NCBI RefSeq assembly: GCF_040545875.1
Contig: NZ_JBEPMR010000006.1
DNA: 64,000 nucleotides
Strand: one strand, 5' to 3'
Source of the DNA: Faecalicatena_A orotica
GTDB taxonomy: Bacteria; Bacillota; Clostridia; Lachnospirales; Lachnospiraceae
Numbering within the stretch: the first letter of the stretch is position 1; each line of letters starts with the position of its first letter. The notes under the pieces are model-generated. The model ran no database searches. It saw only the letters and a list, made by a program, of their open reading frames with translations, and was not told the origin of the DNA. A program made the translations under genes and the position numbers. Of this stretch, positions 25,465-33,759 are shown one piece after another.

Positions 25465-25493
25465 TTGCGTATGTGTTTTACATTTAATATACT
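25465..25493 (+). promoter_or_regulatory. Promoter of the GH3 operon
   Basis: TTGCGT (25465-25470), a 17-bp spacer and TATACT (25488-25493). The weak -35 fits dependence on an activator. Confidence 0.65.
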
Positions 25494-25525
25494 CTCCTCA
25501 TCAAGTAAAGAAAGGAGAAAAACGG

Positions 25526-25591
25526 GTGGAAAAGCAAATGAAAAAATGGATGAGGAGGAAACACAATGAAAAAATGGATGCATCCTGTTAA
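25526..25591 (+). CDS. Possible 21-codon upstream ORF overlapping the GH3 start
   Basis: A GTG at 25526 stands 8 nt after AAAGGAG (25511-25517) and opens a frame ending at TAA 25589-25591, 26 nt into the GH3 gene. Its codons from 25538 repeat the first 15 bases of the GH3 gene (ATGAAAAAATGGATG at 25538-25552 and again at 25566-25580). It may be a translated leader coupling or limiting GH3 translation, or simply a by-product of a small duplication. Confidence 0.4.
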   Translation: MEKQMKKWMRRKHNEKMDASC

Positions 25592-28406
25592 AAAGAAATT
25601 CGGAGTCATCGGCTCCATTGCAGTGTCGCTGCTGATGATTATCATGATCGTCGCAAATATCGGTCTGTCACGGTATGCAGATACGATCACATATTACTGG
25701 AACCTGAATAAGCAGGTGACCGGGGGAAACAGTTCAGAGGCATCAGAAGAAGAAAAGACGGCCACCTTTAATGAGGCACGTGATATTACGAAGGAAGCAG
25801 CATCGGAAGGGGTGACGCTCCTGAAGAATACGGACAATGCACTTCCGATGGATACCGACAAAATCAATGTATTCGGGTACCGAAGCGTCGATATTGTATA
25901 TGGCGGTGCCGGAAGCGGGACCACAAGCGGAAGTGCGGAGAATGAGACCTTGAAGGAATCCTTTGAAAATGAAGGGCTTACGATTAATGAGGACCTTTGG
26001 GATTATTATTCCGGGAAATACACGGAAAGCGCGGAGTGGGATGTCTTTAATCCGGACGGCGCAGATTTTTCTGTTTATGACAGCAAGTGTACGGATGTGT
26101 CCGGACATATTGATACAGCAAAGGAATTCAGCAATACCGCGGTAGTAGTTCTTTCACGTGTAGGCGGAGAAGGACAGGACTGCCCGCTGGATATGAGTGA
26201 GTATACAGATGTGGGCGGTGACGAAGGGAAACACTATCTGGAGATCCAGAGCTGTGAGCAGGAATTGCTGGATCTGGTGAAAGGAAACTTCGAAAATGTA
26301 ATCGTATTGATTAATTCCTCTCATGCAATGGAACTTGGTTTTCTCGAAGACGAAGGGATTGACGCGGCACTTCAGATCGCGGGACCGGGGGCAACCGGCC
26401 TGAGAGGTGTTGCCGATGTTCTGATGGGAACCGTGAATCCGAGCGGCCATCTGGTTGATACCTATGCATACGATTTAAAGAGTGCTCCTTCCTATTATAA
26501 TATGGGAGACTGCACTTACACGGACTATGATACAAATATGTCCAATAAATATTTCTATTTCGAGGAAAATATTTATACAGGCTACCGCTGGTATGAGACG
26601 GCAGCAGCGGACGGCACTGTGGTTACAGTCGGGGATACAACCTATGATTATAAAAACTATGACAGCATCGTACAGTATCCGTTCGGATATGGACTAAGCT
26701 ATACTACCTTCGACTGGAAACTTATGGATTCACAGGTTGACGGGCAGGGGGGCAATATTACCTGCAAGGTGGAAGTAACCAATACAGGGGATACGGCCGG
26801 CAAAGATGTCGTCCAATTATACTACAGCGCACCGTATACAAAGGGTGGAATTGAGAAATCGGCAGTAAATCTGGGAGCGTTTGCCAAGACAGATGAACTT
26901 CAGCCGGGTGAGTCCCAGACACTGGAACTGACAATGGTATTCGATGATATGGCATCCTTTGATGAAAAAGGAAATGGATGTTATGTGATGGATGAAGGTA
27001 CTTATACATTTACACTGCGTACAGATGCACATACAGTAAAGGAAGGACAGAGCTTTACTTATGATCTGGCCGGACAGATTATTTACAACGAGGAAAACGA
27101 CGGCAAGAGATCTACAGATGAAACGGCGGCTGTAGTGCAGGATGAATTTCAGGACGCAGCAACACTGGAGACAAACATGACCTATTTAAGCCGTGCAGAT
27201 TTTGCCGGAACATTTCCGAAGGTGGAAAGACGTCTGAACCCGACTTCTGTTCCTGAGGAAGTCAAGGCAAGATTAGAGGCTAACGGCCCCGGATCTTCAG
27301 TTATGGATATGGATGATGATTCCGTGGAAATGCCTGTACTTGGGGCAGACAACGGATTGACGATCAATGACATGATCGGTCTGGACTATGACGATGAGAA
27401 GTGGGAAGACCTTATGGACCAGCTTACGTTAGATGAGCTGACAGTACTGTGCGGAAATTCCGGGTGGTCCACCCCGCAGATAGACTCCATAGAAAAACCA
27501 GAGACGGTCGACATCGATGGCCCCCAGGGATTAAATGGATTCAGCTTTAATGATCTTGGACTGAAAATGAACACATATGTATCAGAAGTCCTGATGGGCA
27601 TGACATGGAATGTGGAGCTCGTTGAAAAAATGGGCAGCATCTATGGGCAGGAAGCAATCAACTGGGGAATTGCCGGTTTGTATGCCCCTGCGATGAATAC
27701 ACACCGTTCTCCATTCGGTGGAAGAAACTTTGAATACTTTTCAGAAGACCCGACCCATGCCGGTATGTTTGCGGCAGCAGAAGTGTCAGGGCTTCAGGGG
27801 CAGGGCGTATATGTATATGCGAAACATTACCTGCTGAATACACAGGATACTAACCGGGATGGTGTCGCAAACTGGTGCAATGAACAGGCACTTCGCGAGG
27901 TGTATGCAAGACCTTTTGAACTCGCAGTGAAACAAGGGGAATGTACCGGACTTATGACGGAACTGGGACGAATCGGAACCTCATGGAGTGGTGCAACTTA
28001 TGCATTATGTACCGTACTTCCACGTGATGAGTGGGGGATGAAGGGGAAGGTGATCACAGATGGTGTAGGACCGGGAGGTTCCTATTACATGCTCCCTGAC
28101 TATGCACTCCGGGCTGGAAATGACATGATGCTGACAAAAGCCAGCGGTGACTGCGGCTTTACGTCTGCCACATTGAAGAGCGGTTATGGTGTAACAAAAA
28201 TGAGAGAATCAGCAAAGAATATCCTGTATGTATATGCAAACAGCGAGGCACCGAATATGTATACATACGAAGGCGGATTCTCAAACTGGATGTGGTTCTG
28301 GATTCTGGGAGATGCCATACTGGCCGCTGGAATGATCGCGCTCTTTATGTGCCTGCCGTTCAGGGCGTGGTGCTGCAACAAGAAAAAGGAGGATGACAAT
28401 GAGTAA
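25566..28406 (+). CDS. Membrane-anchored glycoside hydrolase family 3 protein with swapped domain order
   Basis: This 946-residue GH3 relative probably cleaves beta-glucosidic or related links at the cell surface. Residues 12-34 form an N-terminal membrane segment. About 60-370 is the alpha/beta sandwich domain (VVVLSRVGGEGQDCP, LQIAGPGATGLRGVADVLMGTVNPSGHL), and 390-500 is a fibronectin III-like domain (FGYGLSYTTFDW). The catalytic TIM barrel comes last (about 600-890: DGPQGLNG, FEYFSEDP, YAKHYLLN, nucleophile Asp832 in KVITDGVGPG). Usual GH3 enzymes have the barrel first. The nucleophile context TDG differs from the common SDW, so activity needs testing. A second membrane segment (about 917-938) follows, then a lysine-rich tail. 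AGGAGG precedes the ATG. It follows a two-component system that probably controls it. Confidence 0.88.
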   Translation: MKKWMHPVKKKFGVIGSIAVSLLMIIMIVANIGLSRYADTITYYWNLNKQVTGGNSSEASEEEKTATFNEARDITKEAASEGVTLLKNTDNALPMDTDKINVFGYRSVDIVYGGAGSGTTSGSAENETLKESFENEGLTINEDLWDYYSGKYTESAEWDVFNPDGADFSVYDSKCTDVSGHIDTAKEFSNTAVVVLSRVGGEGQDCPLDMSEYTDVGGDEGKHYLEIQSCEQELLDLVKGNFENVIVLINSSHAMELGFLEDEGIDAALQIAGPGATGLRGVADVLMGTVNPSGHLVDTYAYDLKSAPSYYNMGDCTYTDYDTNMSNKYFYFEENIYTGYRWYETAAADGTVVTVGDTTYDYKNYDSIVQYPFGYGLSYTTFDWKLMDSQVDGQGGNITCKVEVTNTGDTAGKDVVQLYYSAPYTKGGIEKSAVNLGAFAKTDELQPGESQTLELTMVFDDMASFDEKGNGCYVMDEGTYTFTLRTDAHTVKEGQSFTYDLAGQIIYNEENDGKRSTDETAAVVQDEFQDAATLETNMTYLSRADFAGTFPKVERRLNPTSVPEEVKARLEANGPGSSVMDMDDDSVEMPVLGADNGLTINDMIGLDYDDEKWEDLMDQLTLDELTVLCGNSGWSTPQIDSIEKPETVDIDGPQGLNGFSFNDLGLKMNTYVSEVLMGMTWNVELVEKMGSIYGQEAINWGIAGLYAPAMNTHRSPFGGRNFEYFSEDPTHAGMFAAAEVSGLQGQGVYVYAKHYLLNTQDTNRDGVANWCNEQALREVYARPFELAVKQGECTGLMTELGRIGTSWSGATYALCTVLPRDEWGMKGKVITDGVGPGGSYYMLPDYALRAGNDMMLTKASGDCGFTSATLKSGYGVTKMRESAKNILYVYANSEAPNMYTYEGGFSNWMWFWILGDAILAAGMIALFMCLPFRAWCCNKKKEDDNE

Positions 28407-28689
28407 AGTAACAGGGAAAAAAGCGAACGAACTGATTCACAATAACGGACTGAACTTCATCTGGCTGGTTCTGCTGCTGACAAGCGCATCCTTTGGAATT
28501 GTGTCACTGGCTATTATGATTCTGGCAGTGGGAGACGTGCAGATATTAAGCTGGTCCATCGGATATATACTGACATCCGGAACGAACGACGCGGTACGTA
28601 TGCCAAGCATCATAGTAACCGTGATCTGTGCTGTGATATTTATATTCTGCCTGTTAAAAAACAAGATTATCAGGGCGGTTGTAAAATAA
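28399..28689 (+). CDS. Small two-segment membrane protein of unknown function
   Basis: This 96-residue protein is coupled to the GH3 gene: it starts at 28399, before the GH3 stop, behind AAGGAGG. It has two hydrophobic segments (about residues 18-45 and 68-88) and no motif I recognise. Because the GH3 enzyme has a membrane segment at each end, this protein may be its membrane partner or help its insertion. It is followed by a terminator. Confidence 0.65.
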   Translation: MSKVTGKKANELIHNNGLNFIWLVLLLTSASFGIVSLAIMILAVGDVQILSWSIGYILTSGTNDAVRMPSIIVTVICAVIFIFCLLKNKIIRAVVK

Positions 28690-28712
28690 GCTTCTAATGT
28701 GGCAGGAAGGTC

Positions 28713-28752
28713 AAAATGCTGGGAAATCTTCAGGGTTTCTCAGCATTTTTTT
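28713..28752 (+). terminator. Terminator of the GH3 operon
   Basis: A 14-bp stem (28713-28726 with 28736-28749, one G-U) is followed by a T-rich run TTTTTTTGTTTTT. Confidence 0.9.
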
Positions 28753-28848
28753 GTTTTTAACGAATCCCCAGAAAAATATCCCGGTATTAGCCTGAATTGA
28801 ATATGCAAAATATTATAGTAAATATTAGTTAAAATAATAATTAAAATA

Positions 28849-28877
28849 TTGATTTAAATAGTACTGCGTTATATAAT
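28849..28877 (+). promoter_or_regulatory. Promoter of the toxin-antitoxin pair
   Basis: TTGATT (28849-28854), 17 bp, TATAAT (28872-28877). The AT-rich stretch just upstream (about 28822-28850) contains AATATT copies in inverted order and could hold the autoregulatory operator expected for a type II system. Confidence 0.65.
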
Positions 28878-28899
28878 AAGAAAAAAAGGAGATAACAAT

Positions 28900-29250
28900 A
28901 TGAGCCCAACATTATTAGATTTTGCAGAGAAACTTGTGCCTGTTTCGGACTTTAGTCAGGGAAAAGCCGGTAAGATATTTAGTGATGTCGCTGAAAATAA
29001 TAGTGAATACATCGTTTTGAAGAATAATCAGCCGACTGCAGTAGTAATTTCTGTTGCACAGTATAAAAACTTACAGACACGACTTGCAAAATTTGAGAGA
29101 CTGTTAGAAATGGCCGAGAACATTAAGCTTCTCAGACTGGCAGAAAACAGGCAGGACAGCCATACCACAGATTTTGAGTCACTGGTAGAAAAAGAAGGAT
29201 TTTCAATGGAAGAATTAACCGCGATTTCGGAAAGTGTTGAGATTGAATAA
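28900..29250 (+). CDS. Type II antitoxin, Phd/YefM family
   Basis: This 116-residue protein has the Phd/YefM N-terminal DNA-binding fold. VSDFSQGKAGKIFSDVAENNSEYIVLKNNQPTAVVISVAQYKNLQ is the family pattern (promoter-binding domain followed by the NxxPxAVxISxxxY motif). The acidic C-terminus would wrap around and block the toxin. Its stop overlaps the toxin start (TAATG), the standard antitoxin-toxin arrangement. The pair is in an AT-rich patch next to an IS66 scar, consistent with horizontal arrival. Confidence 0.9.
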   Translation: MSPTLLDFAEKLVPVSDFSQGKAGKIFSDVAENNSEYIVLKNNQPTAVVISVAQYKNLQTRLAKFERLLEMAENIKLLRLAENRQDSHTTDFESLVEKEGFSMEELTAISESVEIE

Positions 29251-29615
29251 TGGCTTGGAAGATACGGATTACTGATGAAGCGAAAAAAGAATATGAAAAG
29301 CTGGACCGCGGTATCAGGAAACAAGTCCTCGCAGGAATTTTAAAAGTATCGAAAGCACCGCTGCCCAGTCCGAATGGATATGGAAAGCCATTGAGAAACA
29401 AAAGAGGAAATAACCTGACCGGCTTTTTTAAGATCAAATACCGGGGAATAGGCATCAGGGTTGTATATACACTAGTGCCTGATAAAATTGTAATGAATAT
29501 TGTAGTGATTCTTGAACGGGATGATAATTACTGTTATGATCTGGCAGTAAAGTTATATGAAAAATATGGAGATAATTTATTTCAGGATATATTTGCGACA
29601 CTGGATAAATTATAA
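29250..29615 (+). CDS. Type II toxin, RelE/ParE superfamily
   Basis: This 121-residue basic protein starts WKIRITDEAKKEYEKLDRGIRKQVLAGI, the two-helix hairpin of RelE/ParE toxins. It continues with a beta sheet containing YGKPLRNKRGNNLTGFFKIKYRGIGIRVVYTLV and VVILERDDNYCYDLA. RelE relatives cut mRNA on the ribosome, while ParE relatives poison gyrase; the exact target cannot be read here. It is expressed with and held inactive by the upstream antitoxin. It is somewhat longer than the usual 85-100 residues. Confidence 0.88.
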   Translation: MAWKIRITDEAKKEYEKLDRGIRKQVLAGILKVSKAPLPSPNGYGKPLRNKRGNNLTGFFKIKYRGIGIRVVYTLVPDKIVMNIVVILERDDNYCYDLAVKLYEKYGDNLFQDIFATLDKL

Positions 29616-29643
29616 TTAAGAGTATCGTGAAAGTATGGTAACA

Positions 29644-29662
29644 GTTCAGCCATAGGCTGAAC
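29644..29662. other. Small perfect hairpin after the toxin gene
   Basis: GTTCAGCC (29644-29651) and GGCTGAAC (29655-29662) form an 8-bp stem with a 3-nt loop, but no T-tract follows on either strand, so it is not a typical terminator. It may be an end of the former insertion sequence. Confidence 0.45.
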
Positions 29663-29714
29663 AAAAATAAACTTTCCGCGTTAAGCAACACTGTATTATA
29701 AGTGCAGAAAATGA

Positions 29715-29972
29715 AAAAAGTTGCTGCGTGAGGATAATGCCCGTCTTAAAAGTATCATCAATCATGACAGTTCCAACACCTCAAATCCGCCTTCCAGTGA
29801 CAAGAAAGGCGGCAAGCCAGTCAATACTTATAATGGGCGGGAAAAGACCGGCCGCAAGGCAGGCGGGCAAAAAGAACATAAGGGTACGACACTCACCAAG
29901 GCGGAAGTAGAGGAAAAGATAAAGTCAGGAAACTGCCGAAACCGCATTTATCTGAGCGTGCAAAGAAAATAA
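29715..29972 (+). pseudogene. IS66-family transposase (TnpC) N-terminal remnant
   Basis: The frame reads LREDNARLKSIINHDSSNTSNPPSSDKK, then GRKAGGQKEHKGTTLTK, the leucine-zipper/linker and GRKxGGQxxHxG zinc-finger region that opens IS66 transposases of about 500 residues. It has no plausible start and stops after about 83 codons; the catalytic DDE domain is absent. After about 29930 the sequence switches to a different origin (the 34-bp segment shared with the GNAT gene). It is a dead fragment marking past transposition or deletion. Confidence 0.82.
29937..29970 (+). repeat. 34-bp sequence repeated from 22870-22903 (copy 2, at the IS66 scar)
   Basis: Identical over 34 bases to the linker of the GNAT-YoaP gene. 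Here, in a different frame from the IS66 remnant, it would encode the same KPHLSERAKK peptide within a short dead frame ending in TAG near 30012. Confidence 0.9.
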
Positions 29973-30058
29973 CGATTGTAATTGATGAATTGGTAAAAAA
30001 GAATATAATATAGATAGAAAAAACAACATGTGAATTGCTATATACAGAGGAGCAAAAT

Positions 30059-31096
30059 ATGGAAGAACATAAATTAGTTGCAGCAATTGAATTATCTCCT
30101 GTTGTGCAGGAAATCAAAACTATTCTGGATAATGCTCGACAGAATGTAGCTGTTAATGTTAATAACGAATTGTTAAGTTCTTATTGGAAAATGGGTGAAA
30201 TCATTGTTCGGTATGAGCAGGATAATAACATAAGAGCTGCTTATGGTGAGCAGACTCTTAAGCAAATGTCTAAGGTACTAACACAAGAATTAGGCAAAGG
30301 ATTTTCACGTTCAAATTTGCAGAATATGAGGCAATTCTATTTGAACTATGAAAAATGCCAGACACTGTCTGGCAAATTGAGTTGGTCGCATTATTGCGAG
30401 TTGTTATCTATTTCCGATAAAGATAAACGCAGTTTTTATGAAAAAGAGGCAATAAATGCGGGGTGGTCTGTCCGTGAATTAAAACGACAAATTGCTAGTT
30501 CCCTGTTCGAAAGATTATTACTTTCAAACGGAGAAGCTAATAAAGAACGGGTACTGGATTTAGCATTAAAAGGCAATGAAATCACCAACCCTTCGGATAT
30601 TATCCGTGACCCATATGTATTTGAATTTCTGGGGTTACCGGAAGATACCTCTTTTTTAGAGAGCGATTTAGAACATGCATTGGTACAGCAAATTGAAAAA
30701 TTTTTGCTTGAACTTGGACGAGGATTTATGTTTGTAGGCACGCAACAGAGAGTTACATTTGCAAACCACCATTATTATGTAGATATGGTGTTTTACAATA
30801 AAATTTTGCGTTCTTATGTTCTGATTGAACTGAAAACCACAAAGCTTATGCCAGAAGCTGTCGGACAGCTCAATATGTACTTGAATTACTACGCAAACGA
30901 GGTCAATGACGCAGATGACAATCTGCCTATTGGCATTATCCTCTGCACTGATAAGGGAAATTTTGATGTGCAGTATGCTCTTGGTGGCTTATCCAATCAG
31001 ATTTTTGCTTCTAAGTATGTGTTGTATATGCCAAATAAAGAACAATTGATTGCACAAGTGGAAGCGGTATTAGAAAAGTGGCACAGGGATATCTAA
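30059..31096 (+). CDS. PDDEXK nuclease, YhcG/DUF1016 family
   Basis: This 345-residue protein has the DUF1016 N-terminal helical domain (ELLSSYWKMGEIIVRYEQ, AYGEQTLKQMSKVLTQELGKGFSRSNLQNMRQFYLNY) and a C-terminal YhcG PDDEXK nuclease domain. The nuclease catalytic set is visible as HHYYVDMVFYNKILRSYVLIELK (D...ExK). Members are linked to mobile elements, restriction systems and DNA repair. The start at 30059 follows AGAGGAG. It sits at the right edge of the AT-rich accessory patch with the toxin-antitoxin pair and IS66 scar, with no restriction or methylase gene alongside. Confidence 0.92.
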   Translation: MEEHKLVAAIELSPVVQEIKTILDNARQNVAVNVNNELLSSYWKMGEIIVRYEQDNNIRAAYGEQTLKQMSKVLTQELGKGFSRSNLQNMRQFYLNYEKCQTLSGKLSWSHYCELLSISDKDKRSFYEKEAINAGWSVRELKRQIASSLFERLLLSNGEANKERVLDLALKGNEITNPSDIIRDPYVFEFLGLPEDTSFLESDLEHALVQQIEKFLLELGRGFMFVGTQQRVTFANHHYYVDMVFYNKILRSYVLIELKTTKLMPEAVGQLNMYLNYYANEVNDADDNLPIGIILCTDKGNFDVQYALGGLSNQIFASKYVLYMPNKEQLIAQVEAVLEKWHRDI

Positions 31097-31111
31097 AACT
31101 TGGAAAAGTTA

Positions 31112-31140
31112 TTGCAAATACTTCCCATCTGTGGTAAGAT
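31112..31140 (+). promoter_or_regulatory. Promoter of secG
   Basis: TTGCAA (31112-31117), 17 bp, TAAGAT (31135-31140). Confidence 0.65.
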
Positions 31141-31172
31141 AATCGTGGTTTATTCACAGGAGGTGGAGATTG

Positions 31173-31415
31173 ATGGATATTTTAAAGATTATTTTGACGA
31201 TTATATTTGTTATAGATTGTATTGCACTGTCAGCAATTATTCTTCTGCAGGAAGGTAAGTCGGCAGGTTTGGGAACGATCAGTGGTGCAGCGGATTCCTA
31301 CTGGGGACAGAATAAAGGACGTTCTATGGAAGGCGCTCTTGTAAAGTCCACGAAGTTCCTTGCCATTTTATTTATGGTTCTGGCACTGGTTTTGAACCTG
31401 GGTGTATTTAACTAA
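31173..31415 (+). CDS. secG: Preprotein translocase subunit SecG
   Basis: This 80-residue membrane protein has two hydrophobic segments separated by the conserved loop LLQEGKSAGLGTISGAADSYWGQNKGRSMEGAL. It is the small subunit of the SecYEG channel and helps SecA-driven export. An AGGAGGTGGAG site precedes the ATG at 31173. The order secG-rnr-smpB is conserved across Firmicutes. Confidence 0.96.
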   Translation: MDILKIILTIIFVIDCIALSAIILLQEGKSAGLGTISGAADSYWGQNKGRSMEGALVKSTKFLAILFMVLALVLNLGVFN

Positions 31416-31430
31416 GAGGATAAGATGATG

Positions 31431-31462
31431 AACACTCTATAAAATATAGAGTGTTTTTTCTT
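31431..31462 (+). terminator. Terminator after secG
   Basis: AACACTCTAT (31431-31440) and ATAGAGTGTT (31446-31455) form a 10-bp stem with a 5-nt loop, followed by TTTTTCTTT. Confidence 0.9.
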
Positions 31463-31574
31463 TATTATATAATATGATGATGCCAGGATCAAAGGGTCAT
31501 ACAATGCATGCCGCATTTAATTAGACGACTTTGGGAATCTTATAAAACATATCATTAAGAAAGAAGGTGAGAAT

Positions 31575-33731
31575 TTGGACCAGACATTTGAAAAGAGAAA
31601 AAAAGTACTGTACGATTTCATTTGTGATGATTTTTATATACCGATGAAGATAAAAGAGATAGCGATCGTGCTTCAGATTCCGAAGGAGCAGAGAGGGGAA
31701 CTGAAGGAAGTTCTGGATGCTTTAGATGCAGAGGGGAAGATCTATGTTTCTAAAAAGGGAAAGTATGCAAAAGGACAGGCGAAGCGCCTGACAGGAACGT
31801 TTCAGGCGAATGCCAGAGGTTTTGGTTTCGTACTTCAGGAAGGTGAGGACGAGGATGTCTTTATTTCGGAAGATAATATAGGAGGCGCGTTCCAGGGGGA
31901 TGAGGTCGAATTCATTATTACGAAATCTCCGGACGGAAAAAGGAAGGAAGGCAAGATTGTCCGCATTCTTTCACACGGAACAACGAAGATTGTGGGCCTT
32001 TATGAAAAGTGTAAGAATTTTGGCTTTGTAAGGCCTGATAACCAGCGTGTGCTGAAGGATATTTATATTCCGGAGGGTAAGGAAAAGGGAGCCATGACGG
32101 GTCATAAGGTCGTGGTGGAACTGATGTCCTACGGCGGTCAGGATATGAAGCCGGAAGGGAAGGTCATCGAGATTATCGGACACATCAACGATCCGGGAAC
32201 CGATATTATGTCCATAGTGAAAGGATATGACCTCCCGGTGGAGTTCCCCGAAAGAGTGATGAATCAGGCTGAGCGCGTGGGCAAAGAGGTATCGGAAGCG
32301 GACATGGCAGGAAGAATGGACCTGCGTGACTGGCAGATGGTAACCATTGACGGAGAAGACGCGAAGGATCTGGATGATGCAGTTTCCCTGACCTTGGAAG
32401 ACGGCAGCTACAAGCTGGGCGTCCACATTGCCGATGTGACGAATTATGTTCAGGAGAAGAGCGCCCTGGACCGTGAGGCATTGAAAAGAGGGACAAGTGT
32501 TTATCTTGCAGACCGGGTGATCCCCATGCTGCCGCATGTGTTATCTAACGGGATCTGCTCCCTGAATGCAGGTGAGGACAGGCTGGCACTGAGCTGTATC
32601 ATGACGATTAACCAGAAGGGCGAAGTCATTGACCACGTGATTGCTGAGACTGTGATCAAAGTGGATGAGCGCATGAGCTATACAAGCGTGGCAGAGATAC
32701 TAAAAGAACAGGCAGACGATAAGCTTCCGCAGACGGAAAGCGAAAAATACAGTACATTAGTCCCGATGTTTATGAAAATGGCGGAACTTTCAGGAATCCT
32801 GAGGGAAAAGCGAAGGAAAAGAGGGTCCATTGATTTCGATTTCCCAGAGACAAAGATGGTGCTGGATGAAAACGGCAGACCGATAGATATTAAGCCTTAT
32901 GACAGAAACGCCGCGACTAAAATGATTGAGGACTTTATGCTGATGGCTAATGAGACCGTGGCCGAGGAGTACTATTGGAGGGAACTGCCGTTCCTTTACC
33001 GTACACATGAACAGCCGGACGAGGAGAAGATTAAGAAGCTGAGTCTGTTTATCAATAATTTCGGCTACCACATCCATGTGGGCAACAGCGAGGTAAAGCC
33101 AAAGGAAGTACAGAAGCTGCTCGGAAAAGTCGAAGGAACACCGCAGGAAGCGCTGATCAGCCGCCTTGCACTTCGCTCCATGAAGCAGGCAAAGTATACA
33201 CCTGAGAATACAGGGCATTTCGGGCTGGCCGCAAAGTATTACACACATTTCACGTCACCGATCCGGAGATATCCGGACCTGCAGATTCACAGGATTATCA
33301 AAGAGAATCTAAGGGGCAGGATGAATGAGGACAGGATCGGCCACTATGAGAGTATCCTTCCGGGTGTCGCAGCTCAGGCCAGTGACAGGGAGCGAAAAGC
33401 AGAGGAAGCAGAACGCGAGACAGTCAAACTGAAGAAAGTAGAATATATGCAGGACCGGATTGGAGACGTGTTCGAGGGAGTTATCTCAGGCATTACCAAA
33501 TGGGGTGCATATGTGGAGCTGGAAAATACAATCGAGGGTCTTGTACATGTCACCAATATGCGTGATGACCATTACGATTACAGGGAAGATCAGTATGAGC
33601 TGATCGGAGAACACACAAGAAATGTATACAAACTGGGACAGAAAGTTATGGTGCGTGTGCTGGGTGCAGACCGGCTGCAGAGGACCATTGATTTTGAGTT
33701 CTGCGGGGATGATCAGGAATATGACGGCTAA
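31575..33731 (+). CDS. rnr: Ribonuclease R
   Basis: This 718-residue 3'-to-5' exoribonuclease degrades structured RNA and works with tmRNA-SmpB in clearing non-stop mRNAs. It has an N-terminal helix-turn-helix, cold-shock domains (GFGFVLQEGEDEDVFI; NFGFVRPDNQRVLKDIYIP) and the RNB catalytic domain with IDGEDAKDLDDAVSL (magnesium-binding aspartates) and HFTSPIRRYPDLQIHR. A C-terminal S1 domain follows (GDVFEGVISGITKWGAYVELENTIEGLVHV). Translation probably begins at a TTG (31575) behind AAGGTGA, an unusual start that may limit expression. smpB follows 28 nt later. Confidence 0.96.
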   Translation: MDQTFEKRKKVLYDFICDDFYIPMKIKEIAIVLQIPKEQRGELKEVLDALDAEGKIYVSKKGKYAKGQAKRLTGTFQANARGFGFVLQEGEDEDVFISEDNIGGAFQGDEVEFIITKSPDGKRKEGKIVRILSHGTTKIVGLYEKCKNFGFVRPDNQRVLKDIYIPEGKEKGAMTGHKVVVELMSYGGQDMKPEGKVIEIIGHINDPGTDIMSIVKGYDLPVEFPERVMNQAERVGKEVSEADMAGRMDLRDWQMVTIDGEDAKDLDDAVSLTLEDGSYKLGVHIADVTNYVQEKSALDREALKRGTSVYLADRVIPMLPHVLSNGICSLNAGEDRLALSCIMTINQKGEVIDHVIAETVIKVDERMSYTSVAEILKEQADDKLPQTESEKYSTLVPMFMKMAELSGILREKRRKRGSIDFDFPETKMVLDENGRPIDIKPYDRNAATKMIEDFMLMANETVAEEYYWRELPFLYRTHEQPDEEKIKKLSLFINNFGYHIHVGNSEVKPKEVQKLLGKVEGTPQEALISRLALRSMKQAKYTPENTGHFGLAAKYYTHFTSPIRRYPDLQIHRIIKENLRGRMNEDRIGHYESILPGVAAQASDRERKAEEAERETVKLKKVEYMQDRIGDVFEGVISGITKWGAYVELENTIEGLVHVTNMRDDHYDYREDQYELIGEHTRNVYKLGQKVMVRVLGADRLQRTIDFEFCGDDQEYDG

Positions 33732-33759
33732 TTATTAAAAAAGACGCGGGGGAAGTGCT

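Noticed and set aside
29644..29662. Hairpin after the toxin gene as a terminator
   Set aside because: The stem is perfect but no T-run follows on either strand.
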